Assembly: GCA_030512335.1 (NCBI GenBank)
Contig: JAULSU010000001.1
Coordinates: forward strand, 7,936,001-8,000,000
Length of the DNA stretch: 64,000 nt
Source of the DNA: Immersiella caudata
Taxonomy: Eukaryota; Ascomycota; Sordariomycetes; Sordariales; Lasiosphaeriaceae
Direction of reading: 5' to 3'
The notes beneath the pieces were generated by a model. That model was not told where the DNA came from. It worked only from the letters and a program-made list of their open reading frames with translations, and ran no database searches. Both the position numbers and the translations under genes were made by a program. Positions 52,627-63,812 of the stretch are shown piece after piece; positions within the stretch are counted from its first letter, which is position 1; each line of letters starts with the position of its first letter.

Positions 52627-54531
52627 ATGGCCGTCACCATGAAAAAACGGAGCGCCGAGGCGTATTCGGGCGCGGCGCCCAGCCATTTCCCCCTCCGCAA
52701 CACCTTCGATTGGTGCTTTAGCCAGCCATTCCTCGCCGAGAGCGATTTCACCCCCACCGCGCAGCGAGTGCCGCAGCTCGAGGACAGCAGGCCGATTTTT
52801 GTCGACAACAAATCCGACCGGGCGCTCACGTACGGGCAAATAGCGCGAGATGCACAGGCGGTCGCTTCGGGGCTTTTGGAGCTCAGGCTCGACCCCAAGG
52901 CAATCCGCAAGCTTCCGCCCACCCCAACCTGCCCGGGCGGACCCGAAATCGCCCCGGTCGTGCTGATCCAGCTGCCAAACGGCCTGCCGATTGCTCCGAT
53001 CCTTCTCGGCACGTTTGCATCAGGTCTGACAGCCACGCTGGTGTCGCCAGCGCTCACGAGCGACGAGATCGCATGGATCTTGCAGAATGCGCGACCCAAG
53101 GTCATCATCACGGCCACGGCCACCCTGAAGGCGATGCGCGGCGCAATTGAGAAGCAGGAAGATGCAGCCTACTTCTCCAAGATCCCAATCTACACCGTCG
53201 ACGCTGAGGACCAGTACCCTCTCCCCGCCGCCAAGAAATCAATGAACCCCGGCACAAAAGACTGGAAGGATCTACTCGCCGCCAAGCCCCGCCCAAGAGT
53301 GCGCTTCGACGACAAGGACGCCCCGAACCGCACCGCTGTCATCCTCTGGTCTTCGGGCACCTCCGGCCGCTCCAAAGGCGTCCTCCTCTCCCACCACGCC
53401 CTCAACTTCTCCACCGGCTCCCTCTGGCACGACGCCGACTTCTACAAATCCCAACACCAGCGCTGGCTCGGCTACGTCCCCTTCTACCACGTCTTCGGCC
53501 TCCTCAACGTCATGCTCCTCTCCCTCTGCACCGGCGCAACCGTCTACACCATGCCCGCCTTCAGCCTCGACGGCATGCTTGCCGCCATCCCCCACCGCCG
53601 CGTCACTCACCTCCACATGGCACCCCCCATCGCCGTCATGCTTGCCAAAGCCCCCAACGTCGAGCCCTACGCCCGCCGCGATGCCTCCGGCCGCAACGCC
53701 TTCAGCACCGTCGTCGCCGCCGTCACCGGCGGCGCGCCCCTCGGCCACGAAGTCGTCGTCGAGGTCTACAAGCGCTGCGGCTTCCGCATCCGCCTCGGCT
53801 ACGGCCTCTCCGAAACCTGCTCCACCTCCCTCCAGCGCGGCTACTCCGAAGCCGCCATGCACGCTGACGCAGGCGACACCGGCCGTCCCCACTGGGGCGT
53901 CGAGCTCAAGATCGTTCCCGTCGATAACTCTGCCCTCATCTGCCCCATCGACGCCGAAGGCGAGATCCTCGTTCGTGCGCCCTCCCTCATGACGGCTTAC
54001 CTCCCTGTTGGTCTCCTCGTTGGGAAGGCACCCGACATGTCTGTTACCACGGAGGCGCTCACGGCTGATGGGTGGTTCCGCACGGGTGACGTCGGCGCGC
54101 TGAACGCGGCGGGACATCTGCGGATTACGGATCGGCTGAAGGAGCTGATCAAGGTACGCGCTTACCAAGTCGCACCCGCGGAACTCGAAGCCGTGCTGTG
54201 CAGCAGCGAAGCAGTCGCCGACGCTGGCGTCATCGGTATCTATGACAAGTCAGAAGCGACGGAGTGGCCTAGAGCGTTTGTCGTCCCGAGGGATACGTCC
54301 AAGCTGAAGGATAGGAAAGCGCTGGAGGCGTTTGGGCAGGAGCTGAGGGAGTACATGGAGAAGAGGACGGCGAAGTACAAGTGGTTGGTCGGGGGTGTGG
54401 TGTTTGTGGATCAGATTCCAAAGAGCCCGAGCGGGAAGATTTTGAGGAGGGTGATAAAGGACAAGGGGGATCAGATGGGGGGTGTGGAGGTGCAGCTGTA
54501 TGTTAAGAAGAAGAGGGGGGCGAAGTTGTAG
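52627..54531 (+). CDS. Peroxisomal AMP-dependent acyl/4-coumarate-CoA ligase-like enzyme
   Basis: Intronless, 634 residues. It belongs to the ANL adenylate-forming superfamily: P-loop-like SSGTSGRSKG (242-251), PFYHVFG, YGLSET (392-397), GWFRTGD (482-488) with the adenylate-binding Asp, hinge ITDRLKELIKVRAYQVAPAE, and catalytic Lys in KSPSGKILRR (K604). It should activate an aromatic or fatty carboxylic acid with ATP and load it on CoA. The C-terminal AKL is a PTS1-type peroxisome signal, typical of 4CL-like enzymes in beta-oxidation or side-chain shortening. Start at 52627 gives MAVTMKKRS; an in-frame ATG at 52414 exists but adds a non-conserved stretch. It is possible that it serves the nearby P450 pathway, but spacing gives no direct support. 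Confidence 0.92.
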   Translation: MAVTMKKRSAEAYSGAAPSHFPLRNTFDWCFSQPFLAESDFTPTAQRVPQLEDSRPIFVDNKSDRALTYGQIARDAQAVASGLLELRLDPKAIRKLPPTPTCPGGPEIAPVVLIQLPNGLPIAPILLGTFASGLTATLVSPALTSDEIAWILQNARPKVIITATATLKAMRGAIEKQEDAAYFSKIPIYTVDAEDQYPLPAAKKSMNPGTKDWKDLLAAKPRPRVRFDDKDAPNRTAVILWSSGTSGRSKGVLLSHHALNFSTGSLWHDADFYKSQHQRWLGYVPFYHVFGLLNVMLLSLCTGATVYTMPAFSLDGMLAAIPHRRVTHLHMAPPIAVMLAKAPNVEPYARRDASGRNAFSTVVAAVTGGAPLGHEVVVEVYKRCGFRIRLGYGLSETCSTSLQRGYSEAAMHADAGDTGRPHWGVELKIVPVDNSALICPIDAEGEILVRAPSLMTAYLPVGLLVGKAPDMSVTTEALTADGWFRTGDVGALNAAGHLRITDRLKELIKVRAYQVAPAELEAVLCSSEAVADAGVIGIYDKSEATEWPRAFVVPRDTSKLKDRKALEAFGQELREYMEKRTAKYKWLVGGVVFVDQIPKSPSGKILRRVIKDKGDQMGGVEVQLYVKKKRGAKL

Positions 54532-55791
54532 TGGTTTGTTGTGTTTGGGAAGGAGAGAGGAGGAGAGGAAGGGGTTGAGCGAGCGAGTGAGGGTGGAATT
54601 TGCATTGCAGATGATCACGGTTGAGTGGCTATCTGAGTTTGTACAGCGTGTAGAGAGCGATTTTAGACACAGCTACAGAATTGTACATATTGAGAATTGT
54701 AAACTGGATCATGGATGACGATCTGGGAAACCGAGATTCGTGCCATCGAACTCTCTGGGCCCACAAGGAGAATTGATCGCTGCTACTGCACGGGTGCATG
54801 ACACGTCGATGCCATGAGCCACTGAATCCCGCTGCCGCTCCCTCGGGAATAATCTCGGGGTTCGGCCCGCCGCTAGCGGTTACCCGGTCTGTTGGTCCGG
54901 ATGTATTTAAGCGGTTGGCGGGTGTTCAGTTCCACACCGTCGGGTCTGTCGCTGGAGGGAGTTCATCTGCGCCATTAGCGAATTAGATGAGTGCAACAGA
55001 TCTGGAAGGATTTCGGTGGTAAGTCATGGGGAGAATGGCAGATGGTGAGACATTGATCCCACAGCTTGAGTGATGACCTCTTTCATCCTCAGCGATCGTG
55101 GGGTTAGTCAAGGCTCGATTTGGCAAGCACCCACCCTTGCGTTATATCAAAGTCTAGCATTCTTATGCAGGTGGCTGCTGATGGGCGTGTAAAACGCTGT
55201 GGCTCTGCGCCAGGCTATATGATGCTGACGACGAGTCAGCATGTCAGATGGTGGAGTTCAGCGGAGTCGCCAACCTATTTCCCAAGGCACACATAAACCT
55301 TGTGGTGTGGATCGACAGACAAGCGGGTTTTTTGTTTGCTGGTGACGAGAAATGTTACCGGTTTTGGGGGTTTTCTTTTTCCTGTTGATAGCACAGGAGG
55401 TCGTAGCGACGGGAATGAAGATTATTTCTAGCCTCCCGCTTCTGACAGGAGGTTGTCAGTCGCAAAGTGAAGATGAGGAGTTTCTACGGGTACCCTGGCC
55501 ACGTAATTTTCGGCCTGCTGTGCCTGAGGCGCAATTTGGGCCCATGAGGGAAGGAACGGCTTGGAGTCACGCACTTTTTTGTTGCAAGGTTTGCTCTGCA
55601 GACTGCACTCAAGATTCCCCACCCTGCGCTTTCTCCCATCACATTAATGGACAACGCACTCCAAACCATCGAAGATTCTAATCCCTTCCAAATTGCACCG
55701 CGTGCGTCGAATTTTCTTCCCCACTAGCTCAAACGCCATCAAGCCAAGAGATACCTACAAAAAGATGGCGGAATCGACCAGATAGCCCGAC
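54532..55791. other. Intergenic region
   Basis: Converging 3' flanks. No supported gene. Confidence 0.45.
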
Positions 55792-58700
55792 TCAGGTCTC
55801 CCGAGGAGTAGTGTAACATCCACCAAACTCAATGTAAGCATCTGTTAAGCCCGTCATGTCCAATCCGTCGTTTTCACTGTCCCTAACCTCAAACACCCAG
55901 GTGCTCCAGGGCCCAATGGCCGCAATGACGTTCGCATCACTCGGCTTGCCTTGACCGACGTAGTAGTTGGCCAGGAGAAGAGTTTCAGTGACTTTATTCT
56001 CGCGGCAATCCCCAATGCTCGTCACGCCGTCAGACTCGAAGGTGAAGGGCATCGTCACCGGGGAGTGCTTGAAGTGGAACGCCTTTCGATCTTCGCTCTC
56101 CACAACCTCGCTGCCCAGCTGGGTGATGACAACGTGGATCGGTCTCCTGGGCGTCCTACCGCTCTGTTTCGGCTTGACCGAAGCACCCAGCAACCATAGG
56201 CGGACTCGATCGAGGCGTACGTTGGCGCAACCGGCAAACAGGGCTATTCCGCCGTTGTTGTCTTTAGCTCCGGGCTCGAGCTTCACAGTCACGCCGTAGT
56301 ACGTGTCGTGTGTGATGGCGGATTTGTTCTGGGTCTTCAGCGTGTCGACCGTGTCCTGATCCAGCTGGTACATGAAGCCTTGAATGTCTGGCGCTGGAAA
56401 GTGAGTCGGCGTGGACCCTGCAAAGTTGCTGATGGCAGTTTCGGCAGCCATATCGAGCGATTCCTTGGCTAGGAGGAGGCTTTGCGACTCCTTCAGGGGA
56501 CCTGGGGCGGAGAATTCCGTGGGCGATGACAGTCCCCAGTAGGCAATGGCGCGGCTGGCAAAGTTCATCAACCGCATGGTCTCCAACGCAAAGTTATCGC
56601 GGGTTCGACGGAGCCAAAGAGTGATGGACGGGAGGTGGGGGTTGAGCTCCTTGGCGGCCTTGTCACCGTACGCCTTTTGCTTCTTTTCAAAGTGCTCTAC
56701 ATCGGCGAGCGCCTGTTGCAGCAGCTCTATGGCGCTGTTGTACGAAATCACGGCATTGTTCCTCGTTGTCGCCACATCCCTGAGTTCCTTCAATCCCCGA
56801 ATGAGGTCCTTCCCGTCGATGGGGTCGATGGAGCCCTGGAACTTCTTGTACAGGTCCTCAATTTGATCTGCGGTGGCCAACAGCTTGAAACCGCCAGGAT
56901 CGTCGGCCTGGATGGTTTGGTCCGCTCTCGTCGAAAAGCTCACGGCGATTTGCGACAGGTCGGAGCCTGCCTGCTTCAGCTCGGAGATGACGTAATTCTT
57001 GTCGACCGTTGCGCCGGTGTTGTCCTTGACTGTGGTCAAAGCATCGAACACAAGCCCAGCGCCTTCGACCTGTTTTGGAAACACATGCAAGGGTCAGAGG
57101 ATGGTTTCATGAGAGGGGGCTCAGGGAGGGGGCTCGATACGCACCACGGCGAGGCCCTTCGACGGCGCCATTGCTATTGTCGACAGCGCGCTGATGATAG
57201 CCTTTGGGTCGATGTTCAGCTTGGCGTGAATGTCGGCCTGGAGGGCTTCCAACAGGGGCTGTATTTTCCCGATTTTCGTCCTGAGGAGCGGCGTGTAGTG
57301 GGAGATGGTGTACGCGCTCGAGAGGAGAGGGCCGTTGTCACCTGTCAGCAGCTTTACGCGATACTGTGCTTGAGCGAAACCGGAGTCGGCAGCCTTTTTG
57401 AGAGCAGCAATATCAACCTTGGCAGCACTCTCTTCCAAAGCCTGATCGTACGATGCCTCGATCGACGCGAGCGCGTCGATGAAACCATCAATCTCAGCCT
57501 TGTAGTACTCGGCGCTGAGCCTCGGTACCCAGGAAGGATCGTGTCCGAACATGTCGTTCCCGCTCAGAATCTGTTTGCCGAAGCTCGCGGCCTGGGAGTA
57601 GACGTCCTCAAGTTGGTCATACGCCGAGATGGTGACCTGCAGTCTGTACTCAAGGTTGTTGTACGACTTCTCGATGTTGGACTCGACTGGCGGTGGAGTA
57701 TCGGAACCCCGTTGAGTCTCTCGTATCGTACGCCAAAAGGAGAGGCGCCGGGATAATCTCTGATACAGCACCAGAGCATTCTGCCTTGACTCGGGGGTGC
57801 TCTGGAAGAAGAGCGCATTGGCCTTGTTGAGGAGCATTTGGCATTGCTCGGGAAATGCAAAGGCCACGGGAACGTCCAGATCGTCACTTCGACCGTCGAA
57901 GACCAGTTCCTTGCAGGCGAGGGAGTCGTCACGGTTGACCCCATGGGGGCTACGGACGCCGTTATTCGAGCCCTGGCCCAGGGCGACACCACCCAGTCCC
58001 CCTGTTCCCGGCATCACAAGGCAGTTACCAGAGACAGCTGTTACGATGGCCTGTCGGAGAGGCTGAATGGCGAAAGCCGCCTCGGAGATGGCGGCTCGCA
58101 GGGCTGACTTGTCGTCTCCAGACCATGCTGTTCTGGCATCCTCAAGTCGCAGCAGCAACGACTCCTCATCGTCGCTTGCAATGAAGCCCATGGACTGGTT
58201 GTCAAGACACTCTTTCACAGCATCGGTAACGGCCTTGGTATTTCGACACAGCACGTCGTTGCGCAGATCCGGACCTTTCTGACTGCTCAGCAGCGTCGAC
58301 AAGCCACGAGCAAAACCGTCGACAGCAAGGCGCAAGGGCGCTGAAGGTGCAGTCTTCCCGAGAAGCAGCTTCAAGCTACTCTGACAAGCAGTGGCGGCAT
58401 TGATGTATTCGGAATACCGAGAGAGAACATCGCCGAGTGGAGAAGAAGGCGACAGCAGATCCAGCGCCGTGGCAAGCTCGGCGGACTGGCCCAGAGCGGC
58501 GACCCAGCCAAGGGGTAAAACCCGAGAGAGCTGAGCCAGCGCGGACCCCTCTCGGGAACCCCACAGCCACATGATACTGCCTAATTCGAAGGCGAATGAG
58601 CGTAGATGCAACGATATATGACAAGAGACAGCGACTAACCTGCGTTTCCCCCGCTGCCTCCGTTCCCAGCGACAACATCGACAGCTGAGGTATCCCCCCC

Positions 58701-59126
58701 CTTCCCACCATCGCCTCCATTCGCCAGCAGACGCAACCCCGAAGCGACTTTGAGATTAGAGTTCTGGATATAGATCCAGATGGAGCCGGCATCTTGGCCC
58801 CGCTCTCCCGGCGTGCCGGGCCCCGAGGGAACGGCAGCGACCCCAACGCCAGGCACCCCCGAGACATCGACCGTGGCTTTGCCATTAGCCAACGAGAGAG
58901 AGGAGCAAAAGAGGCCGATGTTCTTTCCTGGCAGTTGGATGTCGCCCGTGAGGGTGATATTCTCGGCGTAGATTAGCAGGTTCTGCTTGGTGGTGTACAT
59001 GGCTTGGTCGAAATCACCCGGGAGCTCGATGCCTCGGTCGGAGACGTCCAGCAGGACATAGGTCGAGTCTTTGCCTGTCACGCCATTGTCGAAGTGCTTG
59101 GTTTCCATCTGGTTGAGGGGTGCCAT
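55792..59126 (-). CDS. Very large protein of unknown function with Gly-rich beta N-terminus and helical middle
   Basis: Three exons, 58640-59126, 57145-58580 and 55792-57069, 1066 residues. Exon 2 to 3 uses donor GTGCGT, chosen because it keeps the frame (LAV to VEGAG). Residues 1-100 look like a beta-solenoid (YVLLDVSDRGIELPGD, NLLIYAENITLTGDIQLPGK, IGLFCSSLSL, ATVDVSG). Residues 100-163 are Gly-rich (GGDGGKGGDTS, GNGGSGGNAG). 170-850 is mainly long helices, e.g. EYYKAEIDGFIDALASIEAS and ISYNSAIELLQQALADVEHF. The last 150 residues are a beta-rich domain. No signal peptide or membrane span is clear. No family recognised. It is divergently paired with the 1141-residue protein across 1.2 kb, suggesting co-expression. 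Confidence 0.75.
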
Positions 59127-60327
59127 GGTTGGTTGGTTCTAGTTCTGTTGGGCTTCTAGGTCTTGTCGAGGATCAGGGGGAAGCACGATGGTTCGCGTGC
59201 GGGCATATTCGAAAACTCTAAGCCTGGGGGAGGGGAGGGGAGGGGGGGGGGGGATGCTCAAAGTACTCTGGTGTTGTAAAGGAGCCGGAAAAGGAAACAG
59301 GTCCCGGTTTCCCTTTTGAGGAGTTACCGAAGTCTCCGGGTCACCCGATCATGCTGGCGCCTCAGCTGAGCTGCAGGGCTGGGTCCCGGGGCGGCCGCGC
59401 GAGAGCTGGAGTCAACATGCCGGCGTTCTACAGCGCCGTCCTTTTGACAAAGCTGGAAACTATTGTGCCCGAGGAAGTGGGTGGTTTAGGAAGTTGGTGG
59501 ATGGGCACTTCGTTGTATTGGTCGTCATACGCCGTGATGCTCGCGCTGCTCAGCTCGCTTTCTTGTGGCTACTCTACCGAGGAGCTGAAGTTTTGGTCTC
59601 GAGGGGCTTGGCATAAGAGCATTGGTGGACGGCGTGATGGACATACCTCTTTACCACTCATCCTCAGACCGCCACTCCCTATGCACACCGTCTATCGCGA
59701 GCTCCGAGACAATCTTTCCTTCAAGGGGCTGGCAGACGCAACACTAGATTGAGGGGACATCGCTTATGCGGACTGATTGATAGCGACCACACGGATGATG
59801 GCTATTTGGGTCCGTATGGGCGGGCATCAACAACCGCATAAGCCACCAACGTGTTGATTGGAATAAGCCGTAAGCCCCCTTTACTTTGTTGAGGCCAAGT
59901 GCAAGCCGAGGTCGGCTTGGCATGGGAAGTTCCGAGACCTTTTTCTCCCTGCTGCAGCTTGTATGCAGCTGGCACAAGAATGATTCGCAGGGCAGGAAGA
60001 ATTGCTGCGGCCAACGCATCGTGGCTTGCGGAGGCCGAGCTGAGCTTCATTCCAGCCTGCAGCTCCATTCCTCTAGCTCACACAGCCACTCCACCTCGAG
60101 TCACGACAAACACCGAGATACTCGGGCTTGATCACCAGGGCTATTTTTGTGTCCCAGAGTAAGTCTCTGTACTTTTAGTCAACTTCGACATACAAGAAGA
60201 AGCAATTTCCCAGGTCTCGCGTCAGATCAAGTTCCCGTCAAAGACATTGTCATCCCCCTTTCCAAGAACACACATCACTTGACAACAACTTTACACTTTC
60301 TTAAAACCTCCATATTCACACATAATC
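59127..60327. promoter_or_regulatory. Shared divergent region of the two large genes
   Basis: 1.2 kb between opposed start codons, with a G-rich run at 59224-59253 (12 uninterrupted G at its end). No binding site assigned. Confidence 0.45.
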
Positions 60328-63300
60328 ATGTCCAAATCGGGTTTGCTGGGGTACAATGAGCTCGAGATGGCCATGCGGGGCCACAGCACCTTAGAGGGCT
60401 TCGACGTCCTTGTGAGCTACAGCGAGACGGAACTCAACAAGGTTCTCGCGGCCGCCGTGGCTGCCGATCCGGGGTCCTCCGTCATCTCAGTCGAAGCCTT
60501 CGAGGCCTCAGTTGCCGGGGCTTGTAAGTTCTTGACCTTTTGAACACTGGTTTCCCTGCTGATTGATTGTTCTGGTCACTAGGGCCTAGCACCGACTTGA
60601 CCACATACAAGGTGAACCTAGAGCTGCACCAGCCCAAATTCGCTTTTGCTGGCGCCTCCTCAAGCCCCAACATCATCCTGTCGTTTGAGCTCAACGGCAG
60701 CCTCTCGAAGAAGAACCTGGATGGCTCCTGGGGTGATACCGTACACCTACCCGGTGGCCTGACCCTATCCATCACATCGCTCCTGGCTGCGGTGACCGGG
60801 AGCTTGCACCCTGATAGCCCCGGCTCTCGCTTTCGGCCGGCAACTCCCATCGACCCGTCTGGCCCAAATGCAGCGCCTCTACCTCCCCAAAAAACCGACG
60901 CCACATCGGCCGTGGTCATCTACATTCCCAAGGAAAAGGGCGCAGGAGGCAGTGTAAGCATCTCTGCAGCTGCGGGGAGCAACAGTGATGCCACTGCCAG
61001 CTTCATGGTCAGCCTGATCAAAGCCCAGATGGAGGACTACTTGAGCAGTCAGGACTGGTGCTATTACCTTGCGGCTGTCAACAACTCGTCCCCTGGCCAC
61101 CCGAACGCCCATTCCCTACGGCCGACCTCGTTCGGCTTCTCGGTCTCAGCCGGGGATCCTGAGAAGAACATCGACAATGCAGTGTGCATGTGGATCACCG
61201 TCCAGGATGGGTCAGGCACCGCGGTTCTGGGACCGGGCCAACGTTGTAACGCCCACTTCTCGGTCAACGACATACCAACGATGCCCATTCCCATCGGCAA
61301 CGGAGCCAACGCCAGCATAATCTTCAGCCACGGTCTCATTCGGTCTCTCCTTTTAGAGGCAGCCATCAAGAAGGCGGGTTTCACTCTGACGCGCGATGAT
61401 GCTAATGGGGACCCCAAACAGGTCGGGATGAAGATGGACTTTAACTTTTCGAGCTTCACCATCAAGCGAGACGCCGTCCAAAAGGGTGATGTCTTCCACG
61501 TAGACCCTCTAGACAGCCGGATTCTCACCCGCTACGTCGACGGTTTCAGCTTCGATATGGCCAGCACCCCGGCCACATTGACCATACACCCAGGGCTTTC
61601 TGTGAAAGGGTCGGCCACCGGAGAGATTACGTGGAAGGGGCCGCCCACACGACTCAACTGGAACTACTTGCTGAACACGCCCGTCCCTGTCCCTATCAAG
61701 GGGGTCGCGGACCTCGACTTCTCCTTGAGCGGCAGGGGAACGTGGGAAGATGGGGCGGATTCGGCGAGCACAGCTTTGAAGTTCAGGTGGGACATGCCCA
61801 AACACCTCCAGCCCGTTGTCACCCCCGAGACGATGCCCAGCGACTGGGATGCCTTTTGGAATGGACGCGTCAACATGATACCCACTGAGCTCGTCAACCC
61901 CGTGTTTGAAGGCTTCGACCTCTCCTCGACCGCCGAGCTGGACTACTTTCTCACCACCAACCTGCTGCTTCCGGGACAGCACATGTTCAGCCCCGATCCG
62001 CTGGTGGCCAATTCTGCTGCTGCCCAGAGGGGGATATCGGTCCCCCACGACGTGCTTCTCACCGGAGTCCTCACCTTGCCGCCGACCGCGTCGCCCCAGC
62101 CTGGACCCCCTGCCGCCGGGGCACCCGCAAGCGGTTCCTTTTTCCCCACGGCTCTTGTCGATTTGTCCGTCAGGACGAACACACCTAGCTCTAGAAACGC
62201 CAACGGCGCTGGAACCGAGAAGCCGCTCGCCGACCTTGTCAAGACAATGGTCGAGTACGCTCCGGATTCGATGATGGGCCCCCTGTTCAGCGCCGCCGCG
62301 TCCAAGAACACCGAAGAAGCCGCTGAGAAGGTCTCGAGAATTCTGGCTGACAACGGCTACGGCCATCTCACCGGAGACCAACTCTCGTCGCTTCTTGGCA
62401 TCTCCACGGCATCAGAGAACAACGTCTCCCACATCGCTCGTGCGGCACATGTGACATCAACCTCGGCATCTGACACCGCGTTTGACATCCGACTCTTTGC
62501 AGGCATCTATGATGTGACGGCGGGACCGGCCCAGCTCCTGAAGCAAAAGCTAGTCGTCAGCCCGTACGACGGCGCCATTCGTCTCGACAACCAGACCATA
62601 ACACCGCAAACCAGCACCGACAGCACCAAGAAGCCACCGGTGACCACCGTGTCCTGGTCGACCGACAAGGGCGCCTATCGCGTCGTGTTCAAAGCCACCG
62701 CCACCGGCACAGATGGCTCGTTTGAGGCTGCGTTTGACGGCACCGTCACCCTCGCTGGACAAACAACAGCGGTGCCGCTCGCGGGCAGACACTCGAGGGA
62801 TCCACCTCCGCCTGCAGCCGCCTTCATGAGTCCCCACGAAGACAACGCCCTGGGCATCGCGGGCTTCATCCTCGGCCTGGTCGGCATCGTCGCCTTCGCC
62901 GTCGACATTTACTGGCGCCGAACCGACCGCAAGGAGGCAAAAGCGCAGCACGCCGGCCTAACCACAGCCATGGACAGCATGAAGACCTTTATGAAAGAAA
63001 GCGCCACGCTCAAGGCCGCTGAAGTAACCAGCCGCATCAGCTGGAGCGACGATTACCAAGACAAGATTGACGAGGCCGCCAAGAAGGCCCTCGACGCGAA
63101 GCTAACAGACCCATCACTCGCAATCGACCTGGACGTCATCGACAAAATGCGCGACGACCCCGCCCACGCTAACTGGTCTGCCCTCAGGGGCGAAGGCGAA
63201 AACGCCGTCAAGGCCGAAGTCAACAACGTCGTCAAGTCATTCGCCTCCGCCGAGGCGCGAAAGTCAATCTCGCCGTACAACAAGGCGGGCTACATCAGCG

Positions 63301-63812
63301 ACGCCGAGACTCGCTCTATCCTGAACGCGGCGGTCACGCCAGTTTCCGACGGAGTCGCAGACACGCTGCTCGGAGACCCGGGCGCGACGGACACGTACCT
63401 CGATTCCAAGGTAATGGAGCGCTTCGAGGCGCATTCCCGCGTCCTGAGGGATGCAAAAGTCAGCGCGCTAGACGCGCAGGTGGTGAGATTGAGAAAAATT
63501 CAGGAAGCAACGACAAATGAGTTGAACAAAAGAAGGGAGGATGTGAAAAAGATTGAAGAGGAGCTTGACCAGCTTGAAGACGGAAATGATGACGAGGATG
63601 AGGAAAGGGAGAGGTTGGAGAAGGAGAGGGGGGAGTTGGAGGATAAGATTGAGGAGTTGGTGGATGCGAAGCGGGATGCGGAGAAGGCGGTGAAGGATGG
63701 GATTGCGGAGCGGAAGGCGATGGAGAAGGCTAGGGATGAGGCGGATGGTGAGCGGAGGGGGAAGGAGAAGGAGGCTAGGGAGCGGATGAGGGAGAAGTTG
63801 AAGGGGGAGTGA
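60328..63812 (+). CDS. Very large protein, TULIP/P47-like segment, one membrane span, coiled-coil tail
   Basis: Two exons, 60328-60523 and 60583-63812 (intron GTAAGT...CACTAG), 1141 residues. The N-terminus (LEGFDVLVSYSETELNKVLA) resembles the start of lipid-binding TULIP-type proteins of the P47/OrfX group, where a GWDTVFAI..xxxxN motif opens the first lobe. The following 700 residues are beta-rich with repeated IPI / TLTI patterns (e.g. YVDGFSFDMASTPATLTIHP, WNYLLNTPVPVPIKGVADLD). A single predicted span (about 823-845, GIAGFILGLVGIVAFAVDIY) follows. The tail contains a long charged coiled coil (about 1032-1140, DVKKIEEELDQLEDGNDDED). No signal peptide. The P47 likeness is weak and functional meaning is unknown; a lipid-binding or membrane-acting role is plausible. 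Confidence 0.7.

Noticed and set aside
53272..54168. 298-codon minus-strand frame
   Set aside because: Shadow of the acyl-CoA ligase caused by its GC-rich codon use.
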